Source: an uncultured Lachnospiraceae bacterium (GTDB lineage: Bacteria > Bacillota > Clostridia > Lachnospirales > Lachnospiraceae). Taken from it: DNA of 64,000 nucleotides. Positions 35,298 to 44,583 of the stretch are shown one piece after another. Position numbers and translations under genes: made by a program. Every line of letters begins with the position of its first letter. Position 1 is the stretch's first letter. The stretch spans positions 1-64,000 of the forward strand of contig CAJUEY010000012.1 of assembly GCA_910585825.1 (NCBI GenBank). The letters run 5' to 3'. The notes below the pieces were generated by a model. That model worked only from the letters and a program-made list of their open reading frames with translations. It did not search any database and was not told the DNA's origin.

Positions 35298-35479
35298 GAA
35301 AATTTCCTCTTTTTGTATAAATTTGTTGAAACTATCCATTCAAAATGCGGAGTGGATAATTTGATTTTACACATTCTGTTCTTTCTGTGCAAGATCTGAT
35401 AGAGAAAACTAATAGCAGATGCAGAAAATATATGTTAATATAGAATATATACCTTAAATGATAAAGGGGAAACAGACGT

Positions 35480-38400
35480 ATGGCAGAACAACAAAAGAAA
35501 GAACAGGAGTATACTCTTCTGGGAAATCCCTGGGAGAAAGATGTGGATTTTTCGGAAGGACAGGCAGAAGACCGTATTGCAAGTCTGGAAAAATATAATT
35601 ATTTTCAGGCTGAAAAAATCATAAATTCTATCAAGCTTTCCTCAAAAATCCGGATGGAAGGGAAAGAACTCTGCAGGGAAGAAAAAATCACTTTAGAGCG
35701 AATGCGGTCCGGTTATGGACAAGACAGCAGAGAGATTTTGGGAGAAGCAGATGCAACCGGAAAAAGCGGCAGGGAGGAATTTCCGATAAGGATTCTTTTT
35801 TCCCGCACAGAAGTAGAACAGACGGAGTGTATGTGTCCGAAATGCCGCAGAAATTATTATGCATGGTATTCCAGACAGTCCAGTTGTCCTTATGTGGCGG
35901 GGCTTCTGCATCTGATACAGGATTATTTAAGTGAACATAATATGGGAGACGCTACGGATGAAAGCGCGCAGTGGCTTTTAAATTTTTATCAGAAAAAGCG
36001 GATAAATCGACGGATGTCAGATGCCGGCGCCAAAGAGGGGAGCCTTACTCTGATTCCCCGTCTTACGAAGAAAAACGGCAAGCTGTCTGTTGCTTTTAAA
36101 ATTGGAGAAAAGCGGCTTTTTATTATAAAAAAACTGGATGTGTTTTGTAGAAATGTAAAAGAGTCGGCGACAGACATTTATGGGAGCAATACGCAGATTA
36201 ATCACAATCCGGACAATTTTACAAAACAGGGAAGAAACTGGATTCGTTTTATCAGCCGCATTGTGTCGGAAGAGGAAACATTTCAGCAGAGGATGCAGGA
36301 GTCCCGTTATTATAATAACTATTACCAAAAAGGGATTGGGGGAGAGATGAGTCTGTCCGGCTGGCGTCTGGATGAATTTTACAAACAGTTGGAAAAAGAG
36401 GCTGTGGAATTTGAAGATAGAGATGGCGAGAAGAAAAAGAAGGAAATGCTGACCCGTTTTTGCTGCAATCCGAAGGTGACCATGCGGATTTCACCGGAAA
36501 CTTTAGATCGGAGAAATGAATTTCACGGTATTTACGTAACAGGAACGCTGCCGGATTTGTATTACGGCGTGGAGACGGCGTATTTTATTGGAGACGGCCA
36601 TTTGAACCGGGTAGATGCGGATTTTCTGGAAAAGATAGAACCTCTGGCGGATATCTCAGCCGGAGATGAATTTGATTTTCAGGTGGGAAGAAATCGTATG
36701 TCGGAATTTTATCACCGGATTTTGCCGGGATTTAAAGATATTGTTGAAGTTACGGAAACAGAGCCGGAGAAGATTCACAGTTATCTGATGCCGGAGGCGC
36801 GGTTTACTTTTTATCTGGATGCAACAGAAGATAATGCCACCTGTGAAATACGCGCCCAATATGGGCAGACAGAAGTGTCGGCGATGGATTTGGCCGCGAG
36901 GGAAAACGCAGCGGAGATAGAGGCTTTTCGGGACAGAGCTATGGAAGAAGAAACACTGTATCAGGCGCTGCAGCTGTTTCCGGAAATAGATCCTGTGCAA
37001 AAATGTCTGCATTGCGGCAATGATGAAAATCTGGTTTACCGGGTGATGCAGGAAGGGGCAGAGATCCTTATGGGAATCGGAGAAGTGCGGTGTACAAAAC
37101 GTTTCTTAAGGTACCATGCTGTAAAACCGGTAAAAGTATCGGTAGGTGTTTCGGTTTCTTCGGGACTTTTGGAACTTGATGTGGAAACAGAAGATATTTC
37201 CCGTGAAGAGCTTTTGGATCTGTTAAAAGGATACCGTGCGAAACGGAAATATTATCGGATGAAAGACGGTTCTTTTGTAAATCTGGAAGATACCAGCCTT
37301 GAGATGCTGGCAGAATTAATGGACGCCGCCCATATCAAACCAAAGGAATTTGTGAAAGGGAAGATGCACCTTCCCATGTACCGTACGCTGTATCTGGATA
37401 AAATGCTGGAAGAAAACGAGAACGTCTACAACAGCAGGGACAGTCATTTTAAAGAAGTGGTCAAAGGATTTAAAACGATCAAAGATGCAGATTTTGAAGA
37501 ACCCAAAAGTCTTGAAAAGATTATGCGAAACTATCAGAAAAACGGATACAAGTGGCTGCGGACACTGGAAACATGGCAGTTTGGCGGAATTTTGGCAGAC
37601 GATATGGGGCTTGGGAAAACATTGCAGATCATTGCAGTGCTCTTAGCGTCCAAAGAGGAGAAAAAAGAAGGCGTCTCACTGGTGGTTGCTCCGGCATCTT
37701 TGGTTTTTAACTGGGCGGAAGAATTTGAACGGTTCGCCCCAGAAGTTTCCGTTTCTGTGATTACGGGAGTTCAGGAGGAACGTAAGAAAAAAATAGATGC
37801 ATACCATGAAGCGGATGTGCTCATTACATCCTACGATTTGTTAAAAAGGGATATTCACCTTTATGAAGAAAAAGAATTTTTGTATGAGATTATTGATGAG
37901 GCGCAGTATGTTAAAAATCATACAACTGCAGCGGCAAAAGCAGTTAAGGTTATCAACAGCAGAATCCGCTATGCGCTGACCGGTACGCCGATTGAAAATC
38001 GTCTGAGCGAGCTGTGGAGTATTTTTGATTATCTCATGCCGGGATTTTTATACGGTTATGATGTGTTCAAACGGGAAATGGAAACGCCTATTGTGAAAAA
38101 CAACGATGAAGGAGCCATGAAACGTCTGCAGAAAATGGTGAAGCCATTTATTCTTCGGAGGTTAAAAGGGGATGTGTTAAAGGATTTGCCGGAAAAATTA
38201 GAAGAGTGCCGATATGTAAGATTTGAGAGCGCACAGCAGCAGCTTTATGATGGACAGGTTTTACATATGAAAGAAACGATTGCACGTCAGGATGATGCGG
38301 ATTTTAATAAAAATAAAATACAGATTTTGGCTGAGATAACCAGACTGCGTCAGATCTGTTGTGATCCTTCTTTGTGCTTTGAAAATTATCATGGAGAGGC

Positions 38401-38911
38401 GGCGAAATTAGATGCCTGTCTGCAGCTGGTGCAAAGCGCAATGGACGGAGGACACAGAATACTGATTTTTTCCCAGTTCAAATCCATGTTGGAGATTTTA
38501 CGGCAAAATTTGGATTCGGCAGGAATTTCATATTTTATGATAACCGGAAGCACATCCAAGGAAAAACGTCTGCAAATGGTGAAAAAATTTAACGAAGGAG
38601 ATACGCCTGTTTTTTTGATTTCCTTAAAGGCCGGCGGCGTCGGTCTGAATCTGACCGGAGCGGATGTGGTGATTCACTATGATCCATGGTGGAATCTGGC
38701 GGCGCAGAATCAGGCGACGGACCGCGCCCATCGGATTGGACAGACCAAAAAGGTAACCGTTTACAAATTAATTGCTAAAAATACCATAGAAGAGAAGATA
38801 CAAAAGCTGCAGGAGACGAAGAAAAATCTGGCGGAACAGGTAATCGGCGGTGAAATGGGACAGCTTGGCGCATTGAGCAAAGAAGAGATACTGGAGCTGT
38901 TAGAGGTATAA
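35480..38911 (+). CDS. SNF2-family DNA-dependent ATPase/helicase
   Basis: 1,143 residues. The N-terminus has a SWIM-like cysteine region (CMCPKC ... SCPYV) in which the usual final C-x-H appears as C-x-Y. The bacterial SNF2-associated domain spans about 280-650. The motor is at about 670-1130: LADDMGLGKTLQ (motif I), IIDEAQYVKN (II, DEAQ), LTGTPIENRLSELWS (III), GGVGLNLTGAD (V) and QATDRAHRIGQ (VI). Such proteins remodel protein-DNA complexes or RNA polymerase (RapA-like); the target is unknown. ATG 35480 has AAAGGGGAAA. No defence genes lie next to it, so housekeeping is more likely than phage defence. Confidence 0.92.
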   Translation: MAEQQKKEQEYTLLGNPWEKDVDFSEGQAEDRIASLEKYNYFQAEKIINSIKLSSKIRMEGKELCREEKITLERMRSGYGQDSREILGEADATGKSGREEFPIRILFSRTEVEQTECMCPKCRRNYYAWYSRQSSCPYVAGLLHLIQDYLSEHNMGDATDESAQWLLNFYQKKRINRRMSDAGAKEGSLTLIPRLTKKNGKLSVAFKIGEKRLFIIKKLDVFCRNVKESATDIYGSNTQINHNPDNFTKQGRNWIRFISRIVSEEETFQQRMQESRYYNNYYQKGIGGEMSLSGWRLDEFYKQLEKEAVEFEDRDGEKKKKEMLTRFCCNPKVTMRISPETLDRRNEFHGIYVTGTLPDLYYGVETAYFIGDGHLNRVDADFLEKIEPLADISAGDEFDFQVGRNRMSEFYHRILPGFKDIVEVTETEPEKIHSYLMPEARFTFYLDATEDNATCEIRAQYGQTEVSAMDLAARENAAEIEAFRDRAMEEETLYQALQLFPEIDPVQKCLHCGNDENLVYRVMQEGAEILMGIGEVRCTKRFLRYHAVKPVKVSVGVSVSSGLLELDVETEDISREELLDLLKGYRAKRKYYRMKDGSFVNLEDTSLEMLAELMDAAHIKPKEFVKGKMHLPMYRTLYLDKMLEENENVYNSRDSHFKEVVKGFKTIKDADFEEPKSLEKIMRNYQKNGYKWLRTLETWQFGGILADDMGLGKTLQIIAVLLASKEEKKEGVSLVVAPASLVFNWAEEFERFAPEVSVSVITGVQEERKKKIDAYHEADVLITSYDLLKRDIHLYEEKEFLYEIIDEAQYVKNHTTAAAKAVKVINSRIRYALTGTPIENRLSELWSIFDYLMPGFLYGYDVFKREMETPIVKNNDEGAMKRLQKMVKPFILRRLKGDVLKDLPEKLEECRYVRFESAQQQLYDGQVLHMKETIARQDDADFNKNKIQILAEITRLRQICCDPSLCFENYHGEAAKLDACLQLVQSAMDGGHRILIFSQFKSMLEILRQNLDSAGISYFMITGSTSKEKRLQMVKKFNEGDTPVFLISLKAGGVGLNLTGADVVIHYDPWWNLAAQNQATDRAHRIGQTKKVTVYKLIAKNTIEEKIQKLQETKKNLAEQVIGGEMGQLGALSKEEILELLEV

Positions 38912-39027
38912 ATTTCAAATAAAATTTCAAAAATTTGGTATAAAAAAATTTTTTCCTCATAGAATTATATAATCGAAAGTTTGTTGCATATCTTAAATTA
39001 TGATGAAATAATTCTGGGAGGAAAAAT

Positions 39028-39528
39028 ATGCAGAATAAAAAAAGAATCAAATGGACGCTTTTTGCAACTTTAATCATGACAGTTTGTTTTTTGGCACAAT
39101 TTAAGCTGCAGGCAGAAAATGCGGACACTTTTATTTCACCGGAGTGTGTGGCATACTGTGAGGAGATCGGCGGACAATATGCAATCTGTCCGGAGCTGTT
39201 GGAGGCAATAATGGAATCGGAATCCTCCGGCAATCCAAAGGCGCAGAACGGAAACTGCAAGGGACTGATGCAGATTAATGTGAATTACCATAAAAACCGT
39301 ATGGAGCGCCTGGGCGTGTCCGATATTTATGATGAAAGAGGCAATATACTTCTGGCAGCGGATTATCTGGCAGAATTATTCCGGGAACATGGAGATATAG
39401 GAACTGTACTGATGCTGTATAACGGAAGTAAAAATGCCCTGGAACGAGGTTTGCAGGCAGATTATACAGAATATGCCAAAAAGATTATGGAGCGTTCGCA
39501 GCAGTTAGAGCGGCTGCATCAGAAGTAA
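39028..39528 (+). CDS. Secreted lytic transglycosylase (SLT domain)
   Basis: 166 residues with a signal peptide or anchor (about 8-29) and a compact goose-lysozyme-type SLT domain. The catalytic Glu is in AIMESESSGNP, and KGLMQINV is the second motif. It opens the glycan with formation of 1,6-anhydro-MurNAc. ATG 39028 has GGGAGG before it. It lies between the SNF2 gene and a membrane protein and has no obvious partner. Confidence 0.88.
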   Translation: MQNKKRIKWTLFATLIMTVCFLAQFKLQAENADTFISPECVAYCEEIGGQYAICPELLEAIMESESSGNPKAQNGNCKGLMQINVNYHKNRMERLGVSDIYDERGNILLAADYLAELFREHGDIGTVLMLYNGSKNALERGLQADYTEYAKKIMERSQQLERLHQK

Positions 39529-39542
39529 TTGACATCTTGCGG

Positions 39543-39572
39543 TTGACGAAAGAACTGTATATTTACTATAAT
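39543..39572 (+). promoter_or_regulatory. Promoter of the 218-residue membrane protein gene
   Basis: TTGACG at 39543-39548, 18 bp, TATAAT at 39567-39572. Confidence 0.6.
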
Positions 39573-39645
39573 CCTAAAGGATACCTTGATGCCGCAGGGC
39601 GGGAAAAGGAAACGGATAAAAGTTTTTACAGAATACGGAGGAGTT

Positions 39646-40302
39646 ATGAAAAGAACACCTTATGAAACAGGCGGATTTGCATTTGCTGATGAGAAGATGT
39701 TAGAAAAGGCAGTCAAAGAAGAAGAAGGCATACGTTATATCAGAAACAGCGCCAACATGAAAGATCCGCAAATGGTTTTTCAGATCTATTCCCAAATGGT
39801 GCGACAGCGTCTTTTTGAAACGCCGGTGGGATATATTTATTTAAAAGAGCTGCAAGACTATTTAAAAGGAGAGCCCAAGATCAGCAATCAGGATATTCCG
39901 GCTATTCCGGTGGCGGTTTCCAAAGAAAGCCTCATAGAATCCAGAGAAACGTATTCCGGGTATTCTAATGCAGACCGTCCTTCTAAAAGCCGGGAAGACG
40001 GCAAAAAGTCCAGACAGAGGCCGGTGAAGACAAAAACAAAAGTGATCCGGAAGACGAAAGTTCAAAACATAGATTATAAGCCTTGGTTTCGGGCAAGCCT
40101 GTCTGTGAGCGTTGTTTTGCTTTTGATTGTGATCGGGATGTTCATAGTGACGGCAACCAGCGGAAATATCAATATTGTAAATTATGAAAATGCCCTGATT
40201 GAAAAATATGAAGACTGGGAAAACCAATTAAAAGAGCGGGAAGAGAAAATTAAGGAGAAAGAGAAAAGCGTTTCTGACGTGCAGGAAGAGGTATTCTACT
40301 GA
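39646..40302 (+). CDS. Single-pass membrane protein with C-terminal coiled coil
   Basis: 218 residues from ATG 39646, after ACGGAGG. About 125 cytosolic residues begin with MKRTPYETGGFAF; a basic stretch (KSRQRPVKTKTKVIRKTKV) precedes one membrane segment at about 153-175. A short outer domain ends in a Glu/Lys coiled coil (QLKEREEKIKEKEKSV). I do not recognise the family; its position next to a response regulator and its single-pass design suggest an envelope role. Confidence 0.72.
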   Translation: MKRTPYETGGFAFADEKMLEKAVKEEEGIRYIRNSANMKDPQMVFQIYSQMVRQRLFETPVGYIYLKELQDYLKGEPKISNQDIPAIPVAVSKESLIESRETYSGYSNADRPSKSREDGKKSRQRPVKTKTKVIRKTKVQNIDYKPWFRASLSVSVVLLLIVIGMFIVTATSGNINIVNYENALIEKYEDWENQLKEREEKIKEKEKSVSDVQEEVFY

Positions 40303-40361
40303 TATTTCATATTTTTTTCATAAATAGCTGTTATAATGAAAAAAAAGAAACGAGGCGCGGA

Positions 40362-41042
40362 ATGGATAAGATCAAGATACTGGTAGTAGATGATGAAAGC
40401 AGAATGCGAAAACTGGTCAGGGATTTTTTAATCCGTGACAATTTTGAAGTAATAGAGGCCGGTGACGGAGAAGAGGCATTGGATCTTTTTTATCAAGACA
40501 AAGACATTTCACTGATTATTTTGGATATTATGATGCCGAAAATCAATGGCTGGGAGGTTTGCCGTGAAATCAGGGAGACATCAAAAGTGCCGATTATTAT
40601 GCTGACTGCTAAGGGTGACGAGAATGATGAACTTCAGGGATTTGATCTGGGAGTAGACGAATATATTTCAAAACCGTTCAGCCCGAAAATTTTGGTTGCC
40701 AGAGTAGAGGCAATTTTGAGAAGAGCGAACAAAATCTCAGAGGGAGAGACAGTAAAAGCCGGGAGTATTGTGATTGATAAGGCGGCTCATTTGGTGACGG
40801 TGGATGAAGAACGGGTGGAACTTAGTTACAAGGAATTTGAACTGTTGGTTTACTTCATTGAAAATCAGGGAATTGCCCTTTCCAGAGAGAAAATTTTAAA
40901 CCATGTCTGGAATTATGATTATTTCGGAGATGCCAGGACAATTGATACGCATGTGAAGAAACTGCGTAATAAGCTGGGAAAACGCGGTGAGTATATTAAA
41001 ACGATCTGGGGCATGGGATATAAGTTCGAGGTGAACGGATGA
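40362..41042 (+). CDS. OmpR/PhoB-family response regulator (no adjacent kinase)
   Basis: 226 residues. The receiver has VVDDESRMR, phospho-acceptor Asp in IILDIMMPKINGWE, the switch Thr in MLTAKGD and Lys in SKPFSPK. The winged-helix domain includes LSYKEFELLVYFIENQG and RTIDTHVKKLRNKLG. ATG 40362 has GAGG upstream. The gene is followed at once by a MITE-like repeat and tRNA-Gly. A kinase lacking a regulator is encoded at 50905 on the same strand; the two could once have been neighbours. Confidence 0.92.
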   Translation: MDKIKILVVDDESRMRKLVRDFLIRDNFEVIEAGDGEEALDLFYQDKDISLIILDIMMPKINGWEVCREIRETSKVPIIMLTAKGDENDELQGFDLGVDEYISKPFSPKILVARVEAILRRANKISEGETVKAGSIVIDKAAHLVTVDEERVELSYKEFELLVYFIENQGIALSREKILNHVWNYDYFGDARTIDTHVKKLRNKLGKRGEYIKTIWGMGYKFEVNG

Positions 41043-41056
41043 GGCGCCGGTGAATC

Positions 41057-41178
41057 GTTACTATATTAAATCCGGCCTATTTAAAGTTGCCTTACGGCAA
41101 GAGGCCGGATTCCGGCCCCGGTACTGTACTGGCCTGTGAACGTGCAGTGAAGTGCACGGTCCAGAAGTGAACAGTAAT
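41057..41178 (+). mobile_element. MITE-like repeat, copy 2 (122 bp)
   Basis: Begins GTTACTATATT and ends GAACAGTAAT. It shares with copy 1 the TTGCCTTACGGCAA hairpin, GGCCGGATTCCGGCC, GTACTGTACTGG and GTGCACGGTCC blocks, but lacks the 25 bp left block present in copies 1 and 3. A target duplication is not clear here. Confidence 0.7.
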
Positions 41179-41217
41179 TTGATATTTATTATTTATCGAA
41201 AAAAATATAATTTATGA

Positions 41218-41246
41218 TTGTAGAAATTTTTGGGTTGTGTTATAAT
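41218..41246 (+). promoter_or_regulatory. Promoter of tRNA-Gly
   Basis: TTGTAG at 41218-41223, 17 bp, TATAAT at 41241-41246, ten bases before the mature tRNA 5' end. Confidence 0.6.
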
Positions 41247-41255
41247 CTTTATCAG

Positions 41256-41326
41256 GCAGATATAGTATATCGGTAGTACATCAGCTTCCCAAGCTGAGGG
41301 GGTGGGTTCGACTCCCATTATCTGCT
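41256..41326 (+). tRNA. tRNA-Gly (anticodon CCC)
   Basis: A cloverleaf can be drawn: acceptor arms GCAGATA (41256-41262) and TATCTGC (41319-41325), anticodon stem TCAGC/GCTGA around loop TTCCCAA, and the T arm GTGGGTTCGACTCCCAT. The anticodon CCC reads GGG. CCA is not encoded. It stands alone with its own promoter; no integration at its 3' end is visible. Confidence 0.9.
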
Positions 41327-41418
41327 CTTGTTTTTTTGAAAAGGATTTTTATATGTCAATTTGCCGCAGCGAATTTTCCCGCCGGCATTTTTTATTTTAA
41401 CTTGTTAATTAGAATCTT

Positions 41419-42435
41419 TTATTTCTCTTTGACAGTAACTGTCATGCGTTCCTTCGTACCGTCTTCTTTGGCGTAAATGTACGCCTTTCCCACGGCTTTT
41501 GCCCGTATTTTCCCATTTTGATCAACAGAGGCGACGTTTTGATTGGAGCTGGAGTACTCCGGTTTGTTATTAGAAGAAACAGTAGCTTTTGCCTGATAAT
41601 TTTCACCGACAGTCATGGATATGCTTTCTTTTTCAAAGCGAATTTCCGGTTTCTTTACAGTGATTTCACAGGTTTTGCTCACGCCGTCTACCGTAACGGT
41701 GATAATGGCCGTTCCATGCTTTACGGCAGTTACCAGGCCTTTGTCATTTACAGTTGCGACACTTTTTTTGTTGCTTTTCCATTTGGGGGTATTTTTGGAT
41801 GAAGAGGTAACAGAAAGGCGGAGCGTCTTTTTGCGATAGAGAGATGCAGAACTTTTGCTCAGTTTGACCGTGGGCTGTTTGACAGTAACCTTGCATTTGA
41901 CAGAAGTTTTGTCCGCAGTTACGGTAATAGAAGCGGTTCCGGGTTTTTTTGCAAAGATTTTGCCGTTTTCATCTACGGAAGCAATACTGGATTTGGATGA
42001 TTTATAAGTAACCGGATGTCCGGTAGATGTGGAAGCCTTTAGCTGTTTGGATTCTCCGGCCTCCAAAGAAATCTTTTTGTCGCTTAATTGAATTGAGGTT
42101 TTTTGGACTGTCACTTTACAACTGGCCTCTCCATTTTTGATTTTGGCCGTAATTGTTGCAGAACCGGATTTTTTAGCAGTAATTTTTCCGTAAGTATTTA
42201 CGGAGGCAACTGCAGAATTGCTGGAAGAAAAAGAAGGTTTCTTTCCGGTGGAAGTTACTGCGATTAAATAGCATGTATCACCGATTTTCATGGTTGTGGA
42301 ATATTTATCCAGCAAAATAAATTCATATCCGGATGATGCAGATACAGGTATCATACTTTGTTTGGAAAAAAGCAGCATGGAGATCATGCAGAAAACAGCC
42401 AGAGCTGTTTTTAAGATTTTTTTATTGTGTGGCAT
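41419..42435 (-). CDS. Secreted multi-BIG2 (Ig-like) surface protein
   Basis: 338 residues from ATG 42435 (MPHNKKIL), with GGGAGG. A signal peptide (about 5-32) is followed by four tandem bacterial Ig-like type 2 domains, each with the SVDENGKIFAKKPGTASITV-like pattern. There is no anchor motif or enzyme domain. Probably an extracellular scaffold or adhesin. The repeats are basic (Lys/Ser-rich). The BIG2 domain of the hydrolase at 4651-5763 is a distant relative. Confidence 0.85.
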   Translation of the reverse strand: MPHNKKILKTALAVFCMISMLLFSKQSMIPVSASSGYEFILLDKYSTTMKIGDTCYLIAVTSTGKKPSFSSSNSAVASVNTYGKITAKKSGSATITAKIKNGEASCKVTVQKTSIQLSDKKISLEAGESKQLKASTSTGHPVTYKSSKSSIASVDENGKIFAKKPGTASITVTADKTSVKCKVTVKQPTVKLSKSSASLYRKKTLRLSVTSSSKNTPKWKSNKKSVATVNDKGLVTAVKHGTAIITVTVDGVSKTCEITVKKPEIRFEKESISMTVGENYQAKATVSSNNKPEYSSSNQNVASVDQNGKIRAKAVGKAYIYAKEDGTKERMTVTVKEK

Positions 42436-42633
42436 TGAATTCCTCCCTTTATACGGCAGGAAAGCCACGGCATATTGACATGTTGGAAATATATCATAAA
42501 TTTAGGTGTTTGTAAATGAGTAAAATTGTACAAAATAGCAGGGAGGATCTTTGGCAGTACTGTTTATACAGCATAGAACGAAAAAGTCTGTATATAGATT
42601 GCGGAGAATCAGCTTTTTGGATGTTGTAATAGC

Positions 42634-42663
42634 AGAATCCGGCTCAGAAAGGAGCCGGATTCT
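42634..42663. terminator. 12 bp perfect hairpin
   Basis: AGAATCCGGCTC (42634-42645) and GAGCCGGATTCT (42652-42663). It lies past the end of the minus-strand ECF operon; no T-run follows. Confidence 0.5.
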
Positions 42664-42692
42664 TAGCCGCCATGCAACCGAAAGAAACTTTA

Positions 42693-43004
42693 TCATATGC
42701 ATTCCGAAGGAAAATATAATATCCATTCATTTAAAATTCCCATAGTCATTGCAAAAATCATCAGAACAACCAGCATAAATACGGCGCCTTTATCATAGAC
42801 GCAGTCGGTATTATTTTTACAATTTCCAACCAGTATTTCGATTCCCAGAATAATGAAGATGCAGGGCCAAAGACGAAAAATGTTCCAGAAATTCAAATAC
42901 GGCACAAATGTATGAAGTAAAAATAAAATTCCGAAAATAATAAATGAAACGCCGCAGGTGATCGTACCGATGCGATGTATTCTTTTTTCGTTTTTCTCAT
43001 TCAT
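42693..43004 (-). CDS. Small three-pass membrane protein (LiaI/DUF5668-like)
   Basis: 103 residues from ATG 43004 with AAAGGAG. Three hydrophobic segments, with RLWPCIFIILGIEILVG in the middle, recall the N-terminal domain of LiaF/DUF5668 proteins, which act in envelope-stress sensing. Last gene of the ECF sigma operon; it overlaps the preceding gene by 8 bases. Confidence 0.7.
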   Translation of the reverse strand: MNEKNEKRIHRIGTITCGVSFIIFGILFLLHTFVPYLNFWNIFRLWPCIFIILGIEILVGNCKNNTDCVYDKGAVFMLVVLMIFAMTMGILNEWILYFPSECI

Positions 43005-43542
43005 GAATATTCTCCTTTAAATCTGCATCCTGCAGAATCTTTTTCTTTCCGCGAATCATCAAAATGCCCAGTATAATAATGGCAATACCCACACAGATTC
43101 GGGGGATTTCATGACTGAGATAGTTGAGATATTTGAAAGTCTCCCAGGGCAAAATATCATTTAGAATGGACAGACAGCCTTCCCAGGTCATAACAATTCC
43201 TGAAAGAATCAGCACAATGGAAAGGATTTTTTTGTTTTGCTTCAAAAGATCAGTTTGATGTGCGGCAATATCAGAATTGAAGAAGAGATAACGGTCTTCC
43301 ACCGAATAGAATTCTTCATCTGAAAGACTGGCCAGATTGTGTACATGAAAAAAACTGTAAAACCACACAATAATATCAATAAGGATCAGGGGGCCGAGCC
43401 ACAGTGAAGAAGCTATAAAAATAATAGCGAAAAACAATGACATCAGACTGACGCCCATTTTCAGAAATCCCATATACATTTCTCCGGCGCCCGGAATCAG
43501 AGAAAAGAAAAACCGCCATAGTGAATTTTTTTTGTTTGTCAT
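42997..43542 (-). CDS. Membrane protein of the ECF sigma operon (TM2-like)
   Basis: 181 residues from ATG 43542 (MTNKKNSLW), which is 9 bases after AGGAGG; an ATG at 43551 is directly against the SD. An N-terminal pair of segments (SLIPGAGEMYMGFLKMG turn) resembles TM2-type domains, and two more segments lie near 115-170. The Pro-Gly turn and multi-pass layout suggest a helper of the anti-sigma module. No enzyme motif. Confidence 0.68.
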   Translation of the reverse strand: MTNKKNSLWRFFFSLIPGAGEMYMGFLKMGVSLMSLFFAIIFIASSLWLGPLILIDIIVWFYSFFHVHNLASLSDEEFYSVEDRYLFFNSDIAAHQTDLLKQNKKILSIVLILSGIVMTWEGCLSILNDILPWETFKYLNYLSHEIPRICVGIAIIILGILMIRGKKKILQDADLKENIHE

Positions 43543-43543
43543 A

Positions 43544-43915
43544 TTAATCATCCTCCTTTATAAAAACAGAATTGGCAGTATCGGTTATAAAGTTACAGAA
43601 TTGAGCTGATTTTTCATTTAGGCTTTTTATGAGAGAATGCTCATTTTCATAAAGAACAGCAGTATTTTTTGGAAACCGGTCATAATGGGTCATGTCCGGA
43701 AGTAAAAACAAAAGCGCAATGGAGGCCGCGGCGCCGGCTGCTACTTTGGCGCTGAAGATAAAAAAGGCATTTTGCCGGGAAAAGAAATCTTGTTTGGATG
43801 CTTTGTAAAGAATCTGCTCTTTTAAATAGCCGGGAGCTTTGGAAAGAGGTTCATTTTCGGCAGATTCTATCAATTCCATTAATTCTCTTTCGCTCATATA
43901 TTTTTTCTCATTCAT
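43544..43915 (-). CDS. Probable anti-sigma factor of the ECF operon
   Basis: 123 residues from ATG 43915 (MNEKKYMSERELMELI), with AAGGAG 10 bases before. The cytosolic N-terminal half (about 1-50) is followed by one membrane segment (about 58-78) and a short outer part. This layout and the position directly after, and overlapping, the sigma gene by 8 bases are typical of anti-sigma factors. There is no zinc (HxxxCxxC) motif, so it is not the ZAS type. Confidence 0.65.
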   Translation of the reverse strand: MNEKKYMSERELMELIESAENEPLSKAPGYLKEQILYKASKQDFFSRQNAFFIFSAKVAAGAAASIALLFLLPDMTHYDRFPKNTAVLYENEHSLIKSLNEKSAQFCNFITDTANSVFIKEDD

Positions 43916-44432
43916 AAGTGTCACGCTCCTTCTCATAGCATTTTCGCAGCATTGCCCTGGCGCGGTAGATCTGAGTCTGTACCGTTTTTATATTTTTGTT
44001 CTGCTTAGCGGCAATTTCATCCGGTGATCTTTCTTCGTAAAAATAAAGCCTGGCAATGGTATCGTAGGGAGGTTTCAATTCCTGACAGCGTTTCAGGAGG
44101 GTTGCTTTGATTTCCCTGGCTAAAAGCGCATCTTCCGGTCCGGGAGAGCTGTCAGCCCTGCCTTCAAAAGCTTCGTCGGCAGAGGGAATCTGGCGTCTGC
44201 CGGCAGATTTTAAGTAATCAATGCATTTGTTAGAGGCAATCCGGCAGAGGTAGGCTTTTTCATTTTGTCCCATAAAAGAATCCATATTCCGGTAGGCAGA
44301 TAAAAAGGTTTCCTGCGTCAGATCTTCTGCTGCGAAATAATCGCCAGTCAGTTTGCAGCAGATAGAAAATATGAGATTTTGATAAGAATCGATCAGTTCT
44401 TCAAAATGATGCTTGGCATTGATTTTATCCAC
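43908..44432 (-). CDS. ECF-type RNA polymerase sigma factor
   Basis: 174 residues. Region 2 is LIDSYQNLIFSICCKL ... DLTQETFLSAYR; region 4 is YDTIARLYFYEERSPDEIAA followed by a helix-turn-helix. The start is a GTG at 44432 very close to AAAGGGGGG; the spacing is tight and the true start may differ by a few codons. An AT-rich promoter (TATAAT-like at about 44450-44456) precedes it. The operon is sigma, anti-sigma, two membrane proteins, probably an envelope-stress unit. Confidence 0.88.
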   Translation of the reverse strand: MDKINAKHHFEELIDSYQNLIFSICCKLTGDYFAAEDLTQETFLSAYRNMDSFMGQNEKAYLCRIASNKCIDYLKSAGRRQIPSADEAFEGRADSSPGPEDALLAREIKATLLKRCQELKPPYDTIARLYFYEERSPDEIAAKQNKNIKTVQTQIYRARAMLRKCYEKERDTYE

Positions 44433-44521
44433 CCCCCTTTACTGCATTCATATTATATAACGAGAAAGAAAGATAAAAATCTTCAGATATTTAAAAATTT
44501 TTTCAAATCCTGAAAAAACAG

Positions 44522-44568
44522 TTGACTTTTGATGCGAATAGTATTATTGTATTAATCATATAATACAA
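44522..44568 (+). promoter_or_regulatory. Promoter with overlapping palindromic operator
   Basis: TTGACT at 44522-44527, 17 bp, TATTGT at 44545-44550. A perfect inverted repeat TTGTATTA-N6-TAATACAA (44547-44568) covers the -10 and start region, ideal for a repressor (GntR-like by shape; regulator not in the window). Confidence 0.6.
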
Positions 44569-44583
44569 AAAGGAGGGATTTTG

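Noticed and set aside
35480..38911. SNF2 helicase as part of a phage-defence system
   Set aside because: No methylase, nuclease or other defence gene adjoins it; neighbours are wall and housekeeping genes.
41049..41186. Target duplication around MITE copy 2
   Set aside because: Flanks GGTGAATC and TTGATATT do not match convincingly; copy 2 looks eroded at its left end.
41256..41326. tRNA-Gly as an integration site of a mobile element
   Set aside because: No repeat of the tRNA 3' end and no integrase gene downstream.
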